From the NCBI RefSeq assembly GCF_014805625.2, contig NW_023998415.1, positions 30,127,736-30,191,735 on the forward strand: 64,000 nucleotides of DNA. The letters run 5' to 3'. This stretch comes from Glossina fuscipes. Taxonomy: Eukaryota > Arthropoda > Insecta > Diptera > Glossinidae. This document shows positions 1-13,082 of this stretch, piece after piece (position 1 is the first letter of the stretch; every line of letters begins with the position of its first letter). The translations under genes were made by a program, and so were the position numbers. Below the pieces are notes generated by a model that saw only the letters and a program-made list of their open reading frames with translations, ran no database searches and was not told where the DNA came from.

Positions 1-753
1 ATTCATTCTTATTGCGATAACCAGTGATTTGGGGCGATGGCTCAACACCTTCGAATTTGAAATCTTCCAAAGGCTTCGAAGCACTTTTATTTATTTTTAT
101 TAATTCACCCTTAAAAGTTTTGATTAGCTCCTCCATATTAGAGCTTTTCTGCTTTAATTGCTCCTCATATGGCATTCCTGCCAATGGACAGGTAGCTTCT
201 GCCGAGGTACGTTGCTTTTTATTAACAGGATACGTTTGCTTATCATTTTGATTCTCTTCTTTGCGTTTTTTCTGTAGTGGATCAGCTGACGCTTTGGCAA
301 CCTTCAAATTGTTTAATTAAAAATAAACTATGATGTACATGGATAGAAGTTCATCGCTTACAAAAGCTCGTAAAATTTTGCCCTTCCATTTGTAACCATT
401 CAGTATTTTAATAGCCTTCTGCTGATCGGCTTGACTACGAAAGCATACAAATGCAAATTCCTTATGCGTTGGACTCTTGATTTTACTCATATCAAGTTTA
501 AGTTTATTCCTCAATAACTTTTTCAATTCCTAGTAAAATGGAATTAACATCGTCATTCCTTTCAACTATTCCAAAACCCCTTAGAACTTACTCCTATGCC
601 AAAGTATCCCAAGTTACGAACTTCAATTTTAAAAACCTCCGAAGTAAATTCATTTCGCTGCAAATAGGCGAATTCATCGTTAACATCGTTAAGGTCAGCT
701 TGACGCTCTAGACTTCCTTCTTTTTTTACCCCATCAATAATGGCTTTTTCCAT
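1..753 (-). CDS. TRMT2A: tRNA (uracil-5-)-methyltransferase homolog A (TRMT2A type), 5' part, runs off the left edge
   Basis: The family uses S-adenosylmethionine to methylate uracil-54 of tRNA to ribothymidine. I read three exons on the minus strand: 753-592, 529-362 and 301-<1. Introns are 591-530 (62 bp, GTAAGT..CTAG) and 361-302 (60 bp, GTAAGC..GAAG), both phase 0. About 210 residues are visible. They hold an N-terminal RRM (FKIEVRNL at 41-48, EFAFVCF at 78-84, then [13 protein letters not shown]), a joining segment VAKASADPL like the vertebrate one, a Lys-rich linker, and [16 protein letters not shown] at the window edge, which matches the start of the catalytic region in animal TRMT2A. 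The methyltransferase core and its catalytic Cys lie outside the window. The start at 753 is the first ATG, and in-frame coding joins cleanly across both introns. The Drosophila counterpart is CG3808, from memory. The identity is firm; the exon 3 acceptor has a weak pyrimidine tract. Confidence 0.9.
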
Positions 754-1437
754 CCTTCTTAATTTCTTTCAAGATATATTAATCAATCTTTTACACCGTT
801 TTTCGTTGGAACACGTGCATACACATATGTTATTTTTTAATCTCTAAGAGTTGCCATGAGTAGAAGCATTAGCAATCTAAGGCAAATTGATTAAAACACA
901 GGATCAGTGTAACTGGTTTATCTGCAATTTCGCTCGTATGGAAGCATCGATATTCGTCGGAATTTCTGGATTTTCATAAAATTACAAAATTAAAAAACCC
1001 GCAGCCCACCTCACAAATTTTTTAAATTTCATCATAGGTCTGGCTTGTTTCAAAAACATATTATTTTACTCTCAACGCCCAAGTAAGATTCGTCTGACCG
1101 TCTTAACAACGAGTATACGAGTGATTTCCGGACAAACATGACGTATTGATGTTATATGCAAACCGGCAGGAAATTTTCCCTCGTTATCAATTAAATTGAA
1201 TCACGAGCATATTACCTTTTTTTTTTTTGAAAAATGCCGATCGAAAAACAAAAACATCTTGGATCGGCGGCCTAAAAATGGCAAATAGAGATTAGTCTTT
1301 TCGCGAGCTAACCTTGTGTTAGCCCGCAATGATTCATGTAATATGTATATATATATGACAAGTCTTTGGACAGATTACTGTAGAATCATCATATCAGAGC
1401 TTGTTTGGTCTAAACGTTTCAATTTCTATTTAATATA
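754..1437. other. Upstream region of the TRMT2A-type gene; no gene seen
   Basis: This is the 5' flank of the minus-strand TRMT2A-type gene and the space before the mariner remnant. It is AT-rich with short T runs and holds no convincing ORF. A CACGTG E-box at 812-817 and a TATCGATG sequence (minus, 952-945), one base off the DRE consensus TATCGATA, lie 60 and about 190 bp upstream of the start codon. The DRE-like site fits a housekeeping promoter, but this is an inference from position. Confidence 0.4.
945..952 (-). promoter_or_regulatory. DRE-like octamer (TATCGATG) upstream of the TRMT2A-type gene
   Basis: It matches seven of eight bases of the DREF-binding element that marks many Drosophila housekeeping promoters, and it sits about 190 bp upstream of the start codon in the expected place. 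A single eight-base match is weak evidence. Confidence 0.2.
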
Positions 1438-2160
1438 GCTTAAGTAAAAGCGATTGAAAAAGAAGTTCGATGTTTGGGTGCCACACCAATTAACAGAAAA
1501 AAACATGATGGATCGAATTTCCATCTGCGAAACCTTGGCCAAACGGAATGAGATAGACCCATTTCTTAAACAGATGGTGACTGGAGATGAGAAATGAATC
1601 ACATACGATAACCCTGTGCGAAAACGATCGTGGTCAAAGAGCGGTGAAGCACCTCAAACGGCCAGGAAAGTTTTGCTATGCATTTGGTGGGACTGGAAGG
1701 GGATTATTTATTATGAGTTGCTTCCATATGGCCAAACGCTAAATTCTGATCTCTACTGTCAACAACTGGACCGTTTGAAAATAGCGATTGACCAGAAACG
1801 GCCAGAATTGGCCAACAGGAGAGGTGTCGTGTTCCACCAGGACAACGCTAGGCCACACACATCTACAGTGACTCGCCAGAAACTTCGGGAGCTTGGTTGG
1901 GAAGTTTTAATGCATCCGCCATACAGTCCGGACTTGGCACCAAGCGATTATCATCTTTTTCTTGCATTGCAAAATTTCTTTAATGATGAAAAATTGGAAT
2001 CTAGGGAGGATTGTGAAAATCGACTACGAGAGTTTTTTGCAAATAGAGACCAGGACTTCTATGAGAGAGGCATTTTGAAGTTACCTTTAAAATGGCAACA
2101 AATCATACAACAAAACGGTGCATAATATAAGGAAAACAAAATGTATTATCGTATAAAATT
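1438..2160 (+). mobile_element. mariner transposase remnant, 5'-truncated, one in-frame stop
   Basis: A mariner (Tc1/mariner, DD34D) transposase reads in one frame from about 1460 to the TAA at 2123-2125. It starts in the middle of the protein at a WVPHQLTEKN block. It then shows VTGDEK (first catalytic Asp), HQDNARPH (second) and HPPYSPDLAPSDYHLF (third). The Trp codon expected after GDEK is TGA at 1595-1597, the only stop between the start of the fragment and the natural end. A few residues normally found between EAPQT and ARKVLL are missing in frame. The N-terminal DNA-binding half and the left inverted repeat are absent. The right end is unresolved, and 2160 is an estimate. This is a dead copy between two minus-strand genes. 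Confidence 0.9.
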
Positions 2161-2275
2161 TTTATTTTTTCCTTTTAAGTTAAATTAAATGTAACTCAGG
2201 TGGGATGGTTTATTTGTGTTGAGTATCCTTAAAAGCCGTCTAAAGTAAAAGCGTAATGGAGTTTACTATATGACT

Positions 2276-2281
2276 TTTATT
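2276..2281 (-). terminator. Possible AATAAA polyadenylation signal of bora
   Basis: AATAAA on the minus strand, about 100 bp past the bora stop codon. It is the nearest canonical hexamer downstream in the right orientation. It is assigned by position only. Confidence 0.3.
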
Positions 2282-2383
2282 AGTCTTTGAAAAAAAAAAT
2301 AAAAAAAAAATCTCGGAAAATATGTACGCGAGGTACACTTCATGTCATTAATAAAACAAGTCTTCAATATTTTTGAAGCTTTT

Positions 2384-4355
2384 TTAGTCCTTTTTAAATG
2401 GTGAAGCACAAATGCACGTCATTGTATAGTCTGTGTCTTCAGCTTTCTCCAGCATGGCTTCACAAGAGGACGATGTGTTATTATTGGATATTTCATTGAA
2501 CCCACTATCTGTTCGAAAAATCGTTGAGTTCTTTTCCGGTGAGCAATTCGTAATGGGTGGTTTTTCAATATTTTTCGCAAAAGCGTCTGAACTAATAATG
2601 TGGTTGACTAAAGTTTCTTGAAAGAGAGTGTGTTTTTTTATAACCATATCCTTGACCTTTTGAGTAGTAGTATACCCATCACAATTTGCAATATTCTCAT
2701 CTTGCTCGCCGTTCAGCAAATTAGCTGAAAACGATTCGGATAGATTTTTGCGGCTAGCTGAGCGTCTTTTTCCTCTAGGTGTATCGGAATTGGAAGAAGT
2801 TGAACTTATTGCCGATAGTTGAGAATATTGCATTTCTTCCATATCAAAGGTGTCTTCTAAAAGTTCATCCGTGTCATCCGGATTTATTGACAGATCTAAC
2901 TCTTTCGCGAAAACTTTGCTAACCATCGTGTTAGATTCCAATTTTTGACTGCTATTAACCTTAAGACGACTGATCTTTACCGTGAAACTATCTGCCGAAG
3001 ATTCAGTGATGTTTTTATTAGCCACATAGGCGAGCAAAGGCGATGAACTTCTTTCTGGTGTGAATTTTTGTTTAGGTTTGTTGTCGCTTTGCGATAAATC
3101 TGCCGTTTCAGTAACAGCATTGTTCTTTTCGTTATTTGTACAGTTGTCTACGTTTATGTGCTTCTTAGACATACCAGGTGGATGTATTGGTGACAGTTGC
3201 TCGCCTATTTCATTAGCAAAATCAATTGTACGCATTGTACGGTTTTTAGCGCTTCCTGTGTTAAGTGGTGATAAGCTTTCGAAAGTTGATATAGGCGACA
3301 ACGATCCAAACGAACTCTTATCCGAAGAATCCGATAATTTACCTATTATGGCCGAATGTTGAGCAGTAGAAGTTATTGAAGAAGAACTAGTATTGGCACA
3401 TTGCTCCGTTTTTGCACAAGATGTTTGAACTAAAGGATTTGTGTCATTCTCAACAAGCATAATATTCTGCATATCAAACAATTTGCGTCTTAATGACAAA
3501 TCATTCCAATTATTATTATTGTTAAATGGGCCCGTAAATTTTTTTTCCCATTCAACCCCAACACCAGCTAAATGAGGTTGAAAATATGGTTTTAAAGCTA
3601 ATTCCAAAGCAGGAGGGAGTGTTGGAGGCAACGTCAGTTCGGTTTGGGAACTGCAATCGCGTATTCGTCGCCCCGGCTTGGAGATGGGAGTGTTGCCGTT
3701 TAATTCCGATAAAATGATGCGATGATTTCTTAATGGACAAAACACTGGGCTTGGAACAATTTGTTGCTCCTTAAAGTAGGAACTTATGGCCAATTGAGCT
3801 TTAGCCTCCAAGTCCGGATCTGGAGAATCTTGAAATTGAGTCTCGTGAGCTTCTACATGAGCAGGTTTTAGGCTAGACATCTCATCAATGGTCCACTCAA
3901 ATTGGGTCGAAGACATTTGTGGAGTAGACGGGCGGAATAAAGAAGGACTGTAGAGTTAATCAATTAAAGTTTATTCATAGACATAACATGTATGTATGCC
4001 TTTTTTTAACTGAGAAAATTTACCTGGCAATTAGTGGCAAATGCAGTCTATCCGTCAGTGCTGCCTCAAAAGGATTCCTTACTTTTTGGTGCCGCTTCGC
4101 TGGCGGTGTCTGAGAATGTGGCATTGTGATCGAATGCACAGAATTTAATGTTGGAGCCGGGACAAAGTTTGATGAACTTACTGAACTTACCGTACAGCTG
4201 AGACCTCCCGCTTTGGGTGAACGTGGATGTATTGCTTTTTTATGTGAACCAAGATTTTTTGGTGTATCCTCTGCATTTTTCATGGTTTGTGCTAACTGGG
4301 GCCAGATTGTTGCAGTTATCACTCTTTGCGGCGATTTGTATTCTTCCACATCCAT
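2384..4355 (-). CDS. bora: Aurora borealis (Bora), Aurora-A/Polo activator
   Basis: Bora binds Aurora-A and promotes its activity and phosphorylation of Polo at mitotic entry. There are two exons, 4355-4024 and 3947-2384, joined over a 76-bp intron (GTAAAT..CTACAG, phase 2), giving 631 residues. The splice rebuilds the conserved Bora block: RNPFEAALTDRLHLPLIA, then SPSLFRPSTPQ, then FEWTIDEMSSLKP (about 127-139). A second conserved stretch ends in KEQQIVPSP, with Ser177 in an SP site that matches a Cdk site of vertebrate Bora. NDLSLRRKLF (259-268) is another family signature and contains an RxLF cyclin-docking pattern. The C-terminal half is Ser/Asn-rich and probably disordered. The ATG at 4355 is preferred; reading four codons further upstream would need a TTG. 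An N-terminal TPPAKR site fits Cdk control. Identity is firm from the N-terminal domain. Confidence 0.95.
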
Positions 4356-7300
4356 CACTTCGAACAATTTTCATTAACAAGTTTCGTTAAAGAAGTTTAA
4401 AAAAAACAAGGGCAAAACACAGCACAAGTAAACCATACGCGCTTTTAAGCATACCAGATCGTAAATAGCTGAAAAAGTGAATGTCGCACTATGTCAAGCA
4501 AAAGCAAAAATACAGAAATCAATCACAACTAGAGCAACGCTCACTTTGTTTGAGAAGTAAAAATACAGAAATCAGCATAAATGTAGACAAGCAATATATA
4601 AATAAATGCAAATATTTTTAATGTCAAATTAATTAGTGAAATAAAGAATTAAAAAAACGATATTAAAGAAATAGTATAACGGTAGATTTACTGAAAGAAT
4701 TAAAATAGGAGATGTGGGATAACACACCCTTTTTAAACCCAGGATATTGACGAAGTTCTTATAACAGTATTTGGACGGCTATGAAGGTCTCCAATATACT
4801 ACAAGAATGAGTGTGAAATTTTTTGGTATACTATATGAGCGTATCGCAAATAAGCTCCGTAAATATTCAGATCTAAAAATCATTTACTTGCTCATGCATG
4901 GATGATCATTTCTTTGATACTCAGCTCACGACGGTAGAATATAGTCAAGATATTTGGTAGCTAAATATACCGCACTTCCCAGAAAATATGTAAGTAAAAA
5001 AATCCAAAGATTTTAATAACATACGGGACTTTTCTTACTGCATTAGTCTAATATATGTATTTAATTCCATAAATTAGTTGCTTTGCAAAATAAAACACTG
5101 AACCTGAAATTTGGAAACTACACTTTAATAGCAATATATGACAGTTTATTTTTAAATTTGAAAGAAATCGGCTTTATTTTTTTTTTTTAATTTTCTGTTT
5201 CTTTTTCGTATTATTTGCTTGATTCCATAAAATCCGTGTGAGTAGCTAATCTCAACGAAATCTAATAAAAAGTTGAGCAATGTGCTTGCATGAAATACCC
5301 AAAAATTTCTATATATGCACATTCATTACTTTTAATGTATCAAAGTCAATTGTGTTGTCACCGTAAAAGTACTTTGACATGCTAATGTTGCTATCCGACT
5401 TAACCCGAAAAAAATTTTTAAGTCTTTTCTGTGTTGCCATAATTGAATATAGGTTCCCATTTACGGGATCGAAGAAATGGAACACTTAAAACCAAACGAA
5501 ATTCAAACCTTATCAATTAATCTTCTGATACTTTTGTTAATATTCAGTATAATCGTTGCAATATATTACATCGAATTTTATCTGCCTTGTAAAGTAAATA
5601 ATTAGTTTTAAGTTTCATAATTGAAAGCTAACTATGACCAGATGAGGACGAGATCGATACATATAAAACGACGCCAGATTTTTCCTTGTCTAAATTCTTA
5701 CACTATTCATACTAATATTATGAGATATGCACGAGTTACAAATTACACAAACTACAATCCACCAGCGTTCAACTACACAAAAATGTAGAATGCGAAACAA
5801 AATAAACAACAAAGTTTAGGCAGTCATATAGTCAAAATGTCCGCATAGTTCTCTGCTTCTGGCAATACTGACAGCTGGCTGAAATATTTTCATTATTTCC
5901 TTATGGAGTTTTATGCGTGGTTGCTCATTTGTTTGGCCGTATCTGCACATTCAATGGCGTGTATTAGAGCGGTTTTTCGTTTATATAAATGAAAGCGTCT
6001 TTCAGCGATTGTTAACGAAGTAGTTTGAATTAATAAAGAAAAAAATGTTTATATAAAAATTGTCTTAAAGTATATGTGTTAATGCAAAACGAATCCATCG
6101 AAAATTTAAGCAAATATCAGTGCATGTGTTAGCTCTCAATAGCTGCCAATATTGAAACTTATTTAGACAATCACTTTTCTAACGCCAGTTGTCAGTCCAT
6201 ATATGTATGAAATAATTTCTTATATACGATTTAGAAACTTGTTTACGATATTTCAGTCATTACTAAATTTATTTGCATTGCCTTTATATGCTTGTTAAAG
6301 TTAATAAAGTGGTTCTAACTTTACATTTTTCAGTCTTTAGTGATTTAATAATATCATTATTTCGCCAAATATTTTTTGTGGTCAGTGATGTGTAGAGCTC
6401 CAATAAAGCACCAGCAGAGATTGTGATGAAGAGCGCCAGCGCAACAGGCGAAAGTTTTTTCTACATCTGCATTATAAACTTATTAATGAGCTGAATGTTC
6501 ACGTATGTTCCTGTTACAACTACGTATTTTAAATTTTCATTGCCTCACCCCACCTGTTAACACATTCAAAGAGTAGTTTGCAAGTGTGCGTTTGCGTGTA
6601 AAAAATAAAGAAAACATTTACATTAGATGTAAATTTTTATAAAAGTGCAAAAATATATATGAATGATAAATTTAAAAACTTTTTTAAAAAATATTTACCA
6701 ATCGTTGTATGCAGTGAATCATAATCATAGTAGCAGTAGCCGCTGCTCGTTAAAAATAACTAATCAATTTTGTTGAAAAACTGAAACAAAAGTACAAACA
6801 GAAAAGTCTCGTACATTGCTCTTCCATCTTACGAGTTTTTGTTAACACTTTTGTTTTTTTATTACCTAAAAATGTTCTCAACTCGATTTGCCCATTACTC
6901 TTGCGAGCCACTGTATGCGTACATTCTTTGTTTTTATTAAAACTGTTAATTTGTATCTCATCACATGACTGATAATCAAGTACCTGTCGCTTCTATTCAA
7001 CTACTGGTAAGTACTTATTCTTCGTGTCCACTACTGGGGAAAATGTACTAATTTTATAAGTTTGCTCGCAAGACTCGCATATGCGCAAACATACTTAATC
7101 ATTGTAAGGTCCCACACGAACGTCTTTGCAGTTCTGAGAAAATTGCGGGGAAGGGACTGTGAATCGGGCGTAATAGTTCAATTATATAAATTAATCGAAA
7201 GTTAAATACCAGAATAACATTAAATATTGGGTTTTTGGTAATAATTCACGATTTGAAAAAGTTCGAGAAGAAGTAACAAACAATACCGCTCGTTACCGTA

Positions 7301-7902
7301 ATTAATAGCTTATCAAAAGAATTAATATTAACGCATATAAAGACATATTATTGAAGTTCTCTGATTATTGATCATCAAGCCAAATATTAAACTCAAAAAT
7401 GCCCTTCTTTTCTTTACATTTAATTATCTTAGATTTTTAATTTTGCGAAAGCATTTCCGAGCATGCCAGTTGAAATAGCAAGGAAAATATATATGTAATG
7501 AACACGGAAATCAATGAATGGACGAACGACACGCCTAGTGCAAGAACATACATTGTACGATTTCTGCCGCTTTTTTTTACTGAGTAATCCTAATCATTCG
7601 GTGCGAGTGTAAATGTTACATTTATCTACGTTAGTTGCTTATGTGTATCAGTGTTTCTAAGCTAAACCACTTTCCTGAGCTTGTAGTTACTAACATCAAG
7701 CAAAAGCTGCACACTGGTGAAGTCGTCGACATCCGAGAATATATTAACTTTGTCGTTCCTTTTGCAACGCCCAGAAGTAAGGAAACAAACTTTCAATTAG
7801 GTATATATATATATAGGCAACATCTTAGGCAATGTAAAGCTTGAAATGGATTTACGTCAGATAAAGTAAATAATGCCGAAACTAAGCACCTTTATGTATA
7901 TG

Positions 7903-7927
7903 ATAAATAAATAAATAAATAAATATA
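7903..7927. repeat. (AAAT)n microsatellite
   Basis: Tandem AAAT units are read directly. No gene context is visible. Confidence 0.85.
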
Positions 7928-10900
7928 TACTTAAATACTTTGTCCGTTTTCGCAGTCGTGCTTCGGGAATAGGCCGAGTTCGTCTGCGCATTCTGCGATG
8001 ACAACTAGAAAACAAACAAAATATATGAAAACATTTTCATTAGCACACTCGTATATATACTAAAGCATATAAAGGTTAATCAAAGTTATATAAAAATGTT
8101 TATACAATTGGTTTGAAATCAATTTAAAAAATTAAGTGGTGTTCATGTATATACCTACTTTTCAGGACTGGTATCGCATGATTCGTCTCGTATATCGTTT
8201 TATATTGATATCATTTTCTGATTTGCTTGTTTTCAGTTTTGTGATTATTTTCTTAACTTTTCTCGCTTTTTTCTTGAACTATTTACACTATACGATGCGT
8301 GCGTGTACGCTTTACTTTTAACTTTTAATTTTTACATGATTTTATTAAAAAAAGATCTGCATGGCTAACACAAGTGCGTAGCTGTGAGAAAGTTATGTTC
8401 GCGCATCTGGTTTTACCAGATTTTTTTGTTGTTATTTTTTGCAGTCGCTATCAAAAACATACTCTACTCAAAGTCCTGTATGATGATTATTAGTGCTGCA
8501 CCTTGCCATCCAATTACCTTATCTCTCTCTTCAGGCTCTCCGGCATACTGACATGTATTTTCAAGTCATCATTATTATACCCGTTTATCTGAGTTGAGTA
8601 AAATAATTGCATTTGTTTTTTGTTTTCATTTTCACGCACTTTCATATATATGAAAAAAGACTTGCATTTTAAAACATCAAAAGTGAAATGATTGCAACGA
8701 ATCTCTCTACTAATTGACATTGATTTAGAAAATTTTTAAATCAGCCATTTCGCCTTTGCAGTATTTGCTCTATCATGTCAATAAGTAAGATTAAATAATT
8801 CACTGCTTATCTGGATATCGGATAGATGTTAAACTTGTGCAGGGTGCAAGGGTGCAAATTTCTGCTTTTGGTTTTTTGATTAAAATTGAACGTATATTAT
8901 AAAAACAAGTGGCCAAACGATATTTTATTCAAACCATTGTCTGTCTCTTAGGCAGAATATGGATTTCGTGCAGAAAGCACAATTAGCCTTTTGCGTCTAT
9001 CTACGTAAGTGTTCAATATTTTTCTGATTGCCATAAAAAATGAAAGTCATGATTGGACGGACAATATGGCACCAATTGAAACCAGTGTCAATCAGAAGGA
9101 ATAACGTCTGCCGACAAAGTGCTGCTATTTGATCTAAGACGAGTTTTTTGCTAGATAGAGCCGAATTTTTCCACGCTGACAATAGACCAAAGACAGTCTT
9201 ATATACTAACTCTCTCACTTCCGGAAGACAAAGCGTTACGGAGCGTAAGTGTTTCTGATTAGTATGTAAGGCGAAATGACGTCAATCCTATCTATCGTGG
9301 CATTCTTTCGCTGATAAGCCATATTCAGGAAGCAATAATTCTTACAATTTCGTTACGCTACGGCCCAAATACTTACATGGCATCATAAATTTCTCTAATG
9401 AAAACACGCAGTTTCAGAACAGAAGTATAATAATATTAGAAAATTGTTTAGGCATTCATTGATGCTGTAGGGAAGACGGTTCAGAGATTATTTAAAAATA
9501 TGATTTTACTTATTAAGCTAACAGTTGTCGAGAAGGTCTTATAATTTTTAACGAAAAGACTAAAGGGCCTCGGTTTTCTGTTAACATTCATCAAATTGCA
9601 ATACATTTCACAGCTCTGGTATTAAACGTATTAATTGCGAAAAAGAGTTGCGATGTCTACAACAGAAACAGATTTATGAAACGAAAAGCTAAGAAAACGT
9701 ACGTGACTTGCCAGTGAAAGTAAAGCAAACCTAGATGTAGATGGTTTTCCTATGGCTAACGATCAAAACATCTCTTTGCGCGTAGCTTTAAATCATTTAG
9801 GAAAACTGATCATAGAAAAGGCTCGACAACTCAATGCCGCTTGTTCTGATTTACAAAAATGCATTCAATCGAATTCCTAATCGCATATCTCTGCTAAGAT
9901 GTAACGAAATCAAGCGAAATAAAGACGAAGCTTATTGCGAACACTGTAAGCTTGTTAGAATTGAATGGAGGCCAATATTAGTGAAATAGGAAATTGGCCA
10001 CAACTATCACACAATGCCCGATACCACAAATAAGTTTAGTACCACGCCAGACATGAGCAAACCGGCCTATTGTGCTATGGGATCAGCGTCGTCGTGTTCA
10101 TCTTAACTTCAATCTTTGACATCTAAGCGAAAATATAAATGTCTATTTACCCAGATGCTATCATTGGGATAGATGCTATCTCTGGTGTTTTCATTACTTT
10201 GGTTACAATTGATGAGCAAACGAGTTTAGCTAAAAGTGTGGCGAGTACGGTAATCTTTGAAATTGCAGAAACCATTATGAGCGCAAACGCACTATAATAC
10301 ATAAATTCAATAAAATTATATAAAGGGGAATGCTCTCGAGCGATTACATTGTTATGCAGATAGGTCGCTGTAGTAAACAATAGTTCATTTACAATATTAT
10401 AATGTACATTAACATGTTTTACCTGGCGCTCAGCCAGCTTCTGTGATGATGGCTACACTTTAACTAGAAATTATTTATATAATTGTAAGTTGAAAAGCAA
10501 AACTACCTTATGGAGTGTTCAGTTGAAGAGTGAGTTTATGAATACGAGGAAGTAAGAGAGGGATTTATAAAATACCCCAGGACATGCTAATACAAAGTGA
10601 CATAGCAGCATGCAGCACGAAAACAAAAGTTATATGTTGCAAGTTGAAGCATCTGCCTCATGTTCCTTTAAAAACTAACAGCAAGTAAAAAAGAATTTTT
10701 AATTTTCTTCAGAAGTTGGTCGCTCTTAATAAGAGACTTGAAAAATTGAAATATAAAATAAAGCAAGCAAAGGAAGTTATAATCGCATTCAAGACGAATT
10801 CTCGATACCCTTCATATTATATACATACAGTGCATAAGAAGATATAATAGATTTTCTTACCTAAGCATTTTGTTGAATGCGAACGTCTGCCCAGTTTATT

Positions 10901-12826
10901 AGATATTTTGAGCCTTTAAATTATAAAAGCAAATTAAGGCACAGACGATTAACTATTTAAAAAAAAGTTCTGTACATTTTATTAGATGTCTGTGAGGCAT
11001 AGGTTTGCGCTTTGCGCAAACAGAACAACGAATCTAGTATACTTTCATCTTTCGACAGAGTAGAGTATGAAATAACGAAAGAAAAAACAAAAAACAAAAA
11101 ACATAAAACATATTATCAAGGCAAACAAGTTTAATAGATAATTAACAATAATGGAAAAAGAAAAGCAGATAATGAAAAAGAGATAATAGTTAATAAAGAT
11201 TAGAACGAAGGAAAATAAAATATTAAAAACATTACCATCGGCGACTTGAGCCTAATTTAAGGGTACGGTATGGTAGGGTGGACTACGGCATGATAAGAAA
11301 TTCGTACACATTTTTGAGTAGGCATTAATTGAAAGAAATGTATGTGTTTTTTACATCAATATTATGTTTTTTAATTCGCTACGTGGGTCAATACTTTTTA
11401 TAACCTATTTGAAATTTTGATCCTTTAGAGTCACTTCGTCACAACTTCATTAACTTCACAACTTTCAATAATAATAGTGTGGAATAAAAAGTTCCTTGCG
11501 ATTTGCAAGATATTCTAACGGATTCGAGAAAAAGACGAATGCACGTTTGCCGTTTAAAAGCTATTCAGCTTTTAATTTGACACCTGTCAATTCATCCCAG
11601 ACAAGCTAGACGTCACCCACATGTGAGCATCGTAAACGTATTATTCTTCCGTTTAAATGAACTTAAATGCGCGCCTGGTAAGGGTAGGGACATACTACTT
11701 TCTCTATTACTTTGTTGCTTATAAAATTTGGTATAATTGGCATATATCAAAGTACTTGGACTCAGATTCCTATGCCAGCTGCACGCGACTAAAGGGAGCT
11801 TTGCATAAGTGTGACGGACGGACATGCTTTTTTTTTTTTCTGTAATCAGCCTTTAGTTGGATGCCTCCTACAAGCGCCTCCTACGAAGACATTAGGTACG
11901 ATGAGAAGATCACTACTTGAAGGTTGTGTGGGTTCACAAACGTATTTTTCGTATTAAAATTTTCTTTCGTCAAGTTGCCGAAAGAACCCGAAAACATGAA
12001 AGTAATGAAAAAAAAAAAAAAAAAAAATCAAAACTAACTGCAACAAAGGATGGTCTCCTATTGATGTCGAAAAATGTGACATTAAGCAAAAGCCCTTAAA
12101 GCATAAGTGAAAATTTATTTCCATTTTTCCTTAAGCTTGTCCGCATTAGCTAACAAGGTGAAGCGAACGTCAGAAAAAGAAGGCAAAATTTTCCGGTCGT
12201 TCAAATGCTCTCGCTTTCAGAGATTACTTCTTCAAATACTTCTGATTGCCATGCACAATGAGTGGTTGATCAAAAATAGTGAAACTGGTTAGGAGCGAAG
12301 GAAAGCTGATATGAATAAATTTACATATACCATAAAAGTATTTCTGATTAGTATACATTTGGCAATATTAGGGCACCTATCGGAAGTGGCGAGACCAATT
12401 AAAATTCTTTTCAATTATTTTACATCGTCCTTGCGATCTGAAAGAATTTAAGTTTCTTGATCAATTTTCAGGGTAAACACGTGTTAATTCGCCAAAATCG
12501 TATACAAAGTAATTGTCGCGAAAACGTTTAAAAGTGAATTGCTTATATGTACACTTAATGTATACAATATAGGGTATATGTATATATATATATATACATA
12601 TATAATAGCATACAGAAATGTATTGTTGTGTGATATTTTGCAATATTATTCTATTACTGTATGACATACAGCTTAGTGCTTTGGTTTTCTACTTGTTTGG
12701 TGCTATTTAAGGCACAACTTAACTGGCAGTTGTTTTAATTAAATTTGGTGTTGTTTAAACAGCACTTGTGAAGCACATTAAACTATGTTTGTATATCATG
12801 CATGTATTGGACGTCTATGTACGTTC

Positions 12827-12850
12827 TATATATATATATATATATATATA
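12827..12850. repeat. (TA)12 microsatellite
   Basis: An uninterrupted TA dinucleotide run. Confidence 0.9.
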
Positions 12851-13058
12851 ATGTATTTAAGCTTTATATTGCAAGAAAACGGAAAATGATAAAGAGTGCA
12901 GAATTTGACGTTTGTTTGCCATGTAGCCACACTCTGAAAGTTTTAACCATTTCAAGCTAGTTGAGCTTAATCCCATTAGTTTGAAATCAGCTATTTTGTG
13001 CAGTTGATGTTAAAGTTTTAGTTGCTCTTGCTGCTTTCTGTTTCGGTTCTGGTATCTG

Positions 13059-13082
13059 TTTTTTTTTTTTTTTTTTTTTTTT
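13059..13082. repeat. Poly-T run, 24 bp
   Basis: An uninterrupted T run, followed by pyrimidine-rich sequence to about 13140. It creates low-complexity Phe/Leu ORFs that are not genes. Confidence 0.9.

Noticed and set aside
4356..4367. An upstream start for bora at 4367
   Set aside because: The codon there is TTG, not ATG. The first in-frame ATG is at 4355.
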